Source: Legionella massiliensis (GTDB lineage: Bacteria > Pseudomonadota > Gammaproteobacteria > Legionellales > Legionellaceae). Taken from it: a stretch of DNA of 64,000 nt. Positions within the stretch are counted from its first letter, which is position 1. Each line of letters starts with the position of its first letter. Below, piece by piece: positions 60,680-64,000 of the stretch. Position numbers and translations under genes: made by a program. The stretch covers positions 372,001 to 436,000 of the forward strand of contig NZ_CCVW01000004.1 of the NCBI RefSeq assembly GCF_000756815.1, in the 5' to 3' direction. The notes beneath the pieces were generated by a model. That model worked only from the letters and a program-made list of their open reading frames with translations. It made no database searches and was not told the DNA's origin.

Positions 60680-61918
60680 CTAAGCAAATTCCTTTTCTAA
60701 CCAGGTGACTCTATGGCGTGGTAATAACAACCAATAATGACCCTTATTCTTCATATGTCCAGCGATATAGGTTGCTCTATCACCAGAACCCCAGTAAACA
60801 TCACCACGGACTAACCCACGAATTGCTCCGCCAGTATCCTGCGCAATCATTAGACGTTGCAATTCTTGTGCATCGTCAGGATCTTTAATACCAGGGCGAG
60901 TCGTCTTTAGCCATAATGGTGCGCCTAGGGGAATCCATTTGCGATCCACTGCTAAGGAATAGCCTGGTGTTAAGGCAACACCTTGAGCGCCTAAGGCAGC
61001 ATCTTCTTTGAGCTCACGGAAGAACACAAAGGATTTGTTTTGGTTTAACACCTTATCCATTTCCTCGGGATGAGCTTCAAGATAGCTTTTAATATGCTGC
61101 ATGGAGGCATTGTCCCTGGTCATTACTCCCTTATCAATGAGTACCTTGGCAATAGCAGTATAGGGGGCACCATTTTGGCCGGCATAACCCACATAGATTC
61201 GTGAGCCGTCTTCAAGCTCTACAGTGCCTGAGCCCTGTATCTCCAAAAATAATCTATCAACATGACTGTTAACCCATACCAGCACCTCTGCCTTTTTAGC
61301 AATAGCACCTTTATTGATTTCAGCGCGAGTATAATAAGGCACAACTTGGCCACCAGCGACGCGCCCAATGAAGCGACGATTTTTAAGGCTAGGGTCAAAG
61401 AGCTCCAAATTTATGGAAATGAGATTCGATGGTAAGCCATAGATAGGGACATTAAACTCTTTTGTTTTGGTTTTACTGCCATGTAAAAAGGCCATGTAGT
61501 AACCAGTAAATAAGCCTCTAACAGGTTCTTTGTCGTTAAATTCAACGGGGGTAAACCATTGCTGAAAGAATTTTCTTGCCGATTTCTCGCTAATAGGATG
61601 AATTGCTAGAGCCTCATGACAGGCCGGTTGCCAGTCTTTAGCCTTTAAATCGATATACTCACTGCCTACGAATTCTTCGGGATCCTGACGAATAAAGGTT
61701 TTACAGGAAACCTGAAAAGCGAGTAAGGATTTTTTGACCTTGGCATTATCCCAACCAGGTAGTTCATTAAAGGTTCTCTGCTTTAGATAGATTGTCGGTT
61801 GCGGTTCTACCTTCACTTCAGGCTGAATTTGGGGCTGAGGCTGAGGGCGATTCCACCAGGCAAAAATTCCTAGACTAAGCAGGACGAATATAAGGGTATA
61901 TAGTAATTTTCTTTTCAT
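60680..61918 (-). CDS. mltA: Membrane-bound lytic murein transglycosylase A
   Basis: 412 residues. An N-terminal membrane anchor (KLLYTLIFVLLSLGIFAWW) is followed by a Pro/Gln linker, then the MltA domain with GLFTGYYM and VHGS-like segments, and the 3D domain with catalytic Asp in MIAQDTGGAIRG and VYWGSGDRATYIAGHMK. It cleaves peptidoglycan glycan strands to 1,6-anhydro ends. Unlike E. coli MltA it has no lipobox in the first residues, so it is anchored by a helix. Confidence 0.93.
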   Translation of the reverse strand: MKRKLLYTLIFVLLSLGIFAWWNRPQPQPQIQPEVKVEPQPTIYLKQRTFNELPGWDNAKVKKSLLAFQVSCKTFIRQDPEEFVGSEYIDLKAKDWQPACHEALAIHPISEKSARKFFQQWFTPVEFNDKEPVRGLFTGYYMAFLHGSKTKTKEFNVPIYGLPSNLISINLELFDPSLKNRRFIGRVAGGQVVPYYTRAEINKGAIAKKAEVLVWVNSHVDRLFLEIQGSGTVELEDGSRIYVGYAGQNGAPYTAIAKVLIDKGVMTRDNASMQHIKSYLEAHPEEMDKVLNQNKSFVFFRELKEDAALGAQGVALTPGYSLAVDRKWIPLGAPLWLKTTRPGIKDPDDAQELQRLMIAQDTGGAIRGLVRGDVYWGSGDRATYIAGHMKNKGHYWLLLPRHRVTWLEKEFA

Positions 61919-62007
61919 AACTGGGCAAATTTTACACGATATGACATAAAAAGCAATGATTTTTTATAAGGGCATGCTATAACTATTTATAATATAAGGA
62001 ATTTTTT

Positions 62008-62760
62008 CTAAAAAACAAAGTGCTGTCCACGTACAACAAATCCAAGAAAACCATCTTGCTGGGCATTGGGTAATTCGCCCTCATTATAGTCATAGAGCCA
62101 CATTTTTTTCTTTAGATCTGGGCTAAGGTTTCTCAAATCATCATAACGTGCATGTTGATTACTTGAGCGGGAAGAGGTTTCGCAATCCTGGAAAATAAGC
62201 GTTGCCTGCTCATAAACTGTGTTCAACTCAGGTGAAAAGCGGGTATCTGTAGTGATAAATATATTCTCAGTCTTGGAGGAAATTAATAAGCCATAGCTTG
62301 GCATTATTTTGCCGTTAGAGATCATGTGATTGGTTTTAATTAATTTGAATTGGTAGTTTTCCCAAATAAAAGAGTTATTCTCGATAGGTATAAGATCAAA
62401 GAAACTTGATAAAGTTGCTTCCTCATCCTCTACAGAAGACATCCCGCCGCGAAGTACGTTTTGCCACAGTTGCTCAACCTGATCTGGACTAATGAAGAGA
62501 GCTGATTTTTTACCATCAATAAAACGGCGAGAGAAACCCAGCCATTCAAGTCCCCCTGTATGATCACTGTGTAAGTGGCTGATATACACTGCATGGATAT
62601 CGCTATGATTAAAACCTTGGGCATGAAGTGAGCGTCGGGCATCCGAGCCACAATCGATAAGTAATTTTTGTCCAGAACTGCTTTCAAGCAACATATTGGA
62701 TTGAAAGGATCCATCATTAAGACAGTAAGCCGCTGAAACGCCTAGAAATAATAATTTCAC
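62008..62760 (-). CDS. Metallo-beta-lactamase-fold hydrolase
   Basis: 250 residues. LLIDCGSDARRSLHAQG and ISHLHSDHTGGLEWLG give the zinc-binding HxHxDH motif, with FITTDTRFSPELN as the later Asp part. Layout resembles RNase Z/ElaC-type and phosphodiesterase-like members, but it lacks a clear RNase Z exosite. No signal peptide. Substrate unknown. It is followed by mltA after an 89-nt gap. Confidence 0.85.
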   Translation of the reverse strand: MKLLFLGVSAAYCLNDGSFQSNMLLESSSGQKLLIDCGSDARRSLHAQGFNHSDIHAVYISHLHSDHTGGLEWLGFSRRFIDGKKSALFISPDQVEQLWQNVLRGGMSSVEDEEATLSSFFDLIPIENNSFIWENYQFKLIKTNHMISNGKIMPSYGLLISSKTENIFITTDTRFSPELNTVYEQATLIFQDCETSSRSSNQHARYDDLRNLSPDLKKKMWLYDYNEGELPNAQQDGFLGFVVRGQHFVF

Positions 62761-62832
62761 AACTCAATCCTTGAATACTCGTTTTATATATTCATATTCG
62801 TTCATAATTTTTGGATTAGCAAGTAAGTGCTT

Positions 62833-63741
62833 TTAGCAGGTAAAAAGTGGTAAGTATTCTTCTTGGTTCGCTTTTCCAGGTTCTATGCCTGAACTAAGTC
62901 CTAAGAATTCAATTAATTCCATATATTCATTTTTAGACAGGGCAAATTTTGCCCCAATTTTAATGGCTACTTCCTGGCAGGATAAATCATAGTTGGCGTT
63001 TTCTGAGTCGTTAACACTTTCCATACCAAAAACTGCACCCTCAACGGCATGATTGCAATTACTGGATCTTAGATAATATCCATACTCAGGATGGATAGTA
63101 CTCATCAAGGAATAGGGGGAATTTTGCTCAATAATAAGTTTTGCATTGCTGCTATAAGTTGATTGATTGATCCCTAATTCATGCTGAAAGGGAATGATAT
63201 GTAAAAACAGAGGTGAGCTTGCCTGAGATGCTTTATTAATGTCTTCGTCGATTGATTGAGAAAAACGTGGCGCAAAGATCCTTATTCTGGCCGCATAATC
63301 CCCATATCGTGGATCAGGGACACGAGCTCGTGTTGCTAGAGGCTTCTTATCTGTGTTAGGTCTTTTGCTGATTAAATCTTTTATCAAACCATCCTTGTCA
63401 ATTGCGAAACAAAAATTATGGCCAGGTTCTATGCTGATTAAATAATCCTTTTTAAGACGTTTGCTGGGGGTTGTGCCGATCACCAAGCAATCTTTAAAAG
63501 GTTTTATGATGCTTTTAATATGTGTCTGAGCGGCATGATGATCATAAGCTTTGGGGAAAATGATTCTTATAATATTTCCGTTAAGACTAGAAGAGGCTGC
63601 TAGCCTATATTCTGATAAGGTGGTTTCCATTCCGTATCGTGTAAAGGTCGTAAATTTCCATTTAGCAAGATTTATCCCTTTACTATTAGCCAATTTTTTA
63701 GACGAGGAAAAAAAAGGAAAAACGGCTTTAGAAGTTAACAC
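62833..63741 (-). CDS. Hypothetical protein, 302 residues
   Basis: No domain is recognised. The start is uncertain: ATG 63741 gives 302 residues; an ATG at 63630 (METTLSEYRLAASSS) gives 265. The sequence is soluble, with segments GHNFCFAIDKDGLIKDLISK and a C-terminal CQEVAIKIGAKFALSKNEYM. No signal peptide. The short phrase HPEYGYYLRSSNCNHAVEGA is Cys/His-containing. It could be a Legionella-specific protein; nothing here shows its role. Confidence 0.55.
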   Translation of the reverse strand: MLTSKAVFPFFSSSKKLANSKGINLAKWKFTTFTRYGMETTLSEYRLAASSSLNGNIIRIIFPKAYDHHAAQTHIKSIIKPFKDCLVIGTTPSKRLKKDYLISIEPGHNFCFAIDKDGLIKDLISKRPNTDKKPLATRARVPDPRYGDYAARIRIFAPRFSQSIDEDINKASQASSPLFLHIIPFQHELGINQSTYSSNAKLIIEQNSPYSLMSTIHPEYGYYLRSSNCNHAVEGAVFGMESVNDSENANYDLSCQEVAIKIGAKFALSKNEYMELIEFLGLSSGIEPGKANQEEYLPLFTC

Positions 63742-63837
63742 TTTTGCAATGCTCTACATGATCTCAAAAAAGCCCATAAATATACACTATGGGTTAAAAA
63801 CATTCAATAAAAAGACAGCGGTTTTTGTAAAAATTAT

Positions 63838-64000
63838 TTATTTATGCTCGGCATTGCTTGCATCTAACCAGGCTGTAATTTTTTCATGCTGTGCTGGTTC
63901 AAGTAAAGCAGGGGCATGCCCAGCATCTGCGATCTCATAGACCTCCGTTTTAGAATGAAGTCGTTGCATCTTTCTTAGATGTTCAGGTAGCAACAGTTTT
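63838..64000 (-). CDS. Alpha/beta hydrolase, C-terminal part
   Basis: A minus-strand frame is open from the window edge to a TAA at 63838-63840. The last 54 residues include EVYEIADAGHAPALLEPAQH, with the catalytic-His strand typical of alpha/beta hydrolases (GHAP), followed by KITAWLDASNAEHK. The rest of the gene lies beyond the window. Substrate cannot be inferred. Confidence 0.75.
   Translation of the reverse strand, partial: KLLLPEHLRKMQRLHSKTEVYEIADAGHAPALLEPAQHEKITAWLDASNAEHK

Noticed and set aside
63551-63940. Plus-strand ORF of 129 codons
   Set aside because: It lies antisense to the hypothetical protein at 62833-63741 and to the alpha/beta hydrolase end; the latter has recognisable motifs on the minus strand.

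Overview
The window reads as a chromosomal segment of a Legionella species, probably not L. pneumophila itself. The base composition is AT-rich (about 40% GC by eye). The segment carries a homologue of the Dot/Icm effector AnkX (Fic plus ankyrin repeats), a RpoN-type promoter in front of a FliK-like gene, a minimal ProQ/FinO protein and a CsrA-sponge small RNA with a LetA-like box. Many uncharacterised proteins sit among conserved gammaproteobacterial housekeeping genes. I ran no database search; all family calls are from reading the translations.

Layout. 1-8 kb: end of a ClC chloride channel, an SH3/NlpC-P60 peptidase, a VapC remnant, a quinone oxidoreductase, and a ugpA-ugpE-ugpC operon continuing into a DUF1189 membrane protein and an alpha/beta hydrolase. 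8-13.5 kb: fadE, two Spy/CpxP-like periplasmic proteins flanking minDE (no minC nearby), and a 47-residue Cys-rich lipoprotein. 13.7-17.2 kb: guaB-guaA-tadA. 17.5-24.6 kb: glnD and map on the minus strand, divergent from rpsB-tsf-pyrH-frr, which has a promoter, a structured leader and a strong terminator. 24.8-31.5 kb: a frameshifted NUDIX gene, then a tight minus-strand arginine succinyltransferase operon (M20 peptidase-astA-astD-astB-spermidine-synthase-like). 31.5-36.5 kb: a nonsense-interrupted gene, a UDG-superfamily gene overlapping ubiG, a minimal proQ, the Rsm-like sRNA and an L,D-transpeptidase. 36.9-44.5 kb: putA, a YggT-like/nucleotidyl-cyclase fusion, an orphan bufferin-like peptide with yceI and cytochrome b561, and an amino-acid antiporter. 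45-57 kb: a tandem pair of unusual EEP-fold proteins, acnA, the ankX homologue with an out-of-frame ORF remnant behind it, and fliK. 57-64 kb: a STY0301-like protein, roxA, a polysaccharide deacetylase, mltA, a metallo-beta-lactamase-fold hydrolase, an unknown protein and the C-terminus of an alpha/beta hydrolase.

The most distinctive feature not explained by genes is a system of nested palindromic repeats. Small elements with terminal inverted repeats and visible target duplications sit in intergenic gaps, and different stem-loop cores are inserted inside one another. One 95-bp element sits inside the ATGA stop/start overlap of two ast-operon genes, and its 8-bp target duplication restored both the stop and the start codon. 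Three elements share the same ends (CACTGCC-TTAAGTTAAG type) and are each exactly 135 bp, yet carry different cores. One 313-bp composite has 17-bp ends, a 9-bp target duplication and several palindromes within palindromes.

Second in interest is the 35.0-35.5 kb region. Here a ProQ/FinO RNA chaperone gene and a roughly 139-nt RNA with seven GGA motifs diverge from a shared intergenic region containing a LetA-box-like dyad.
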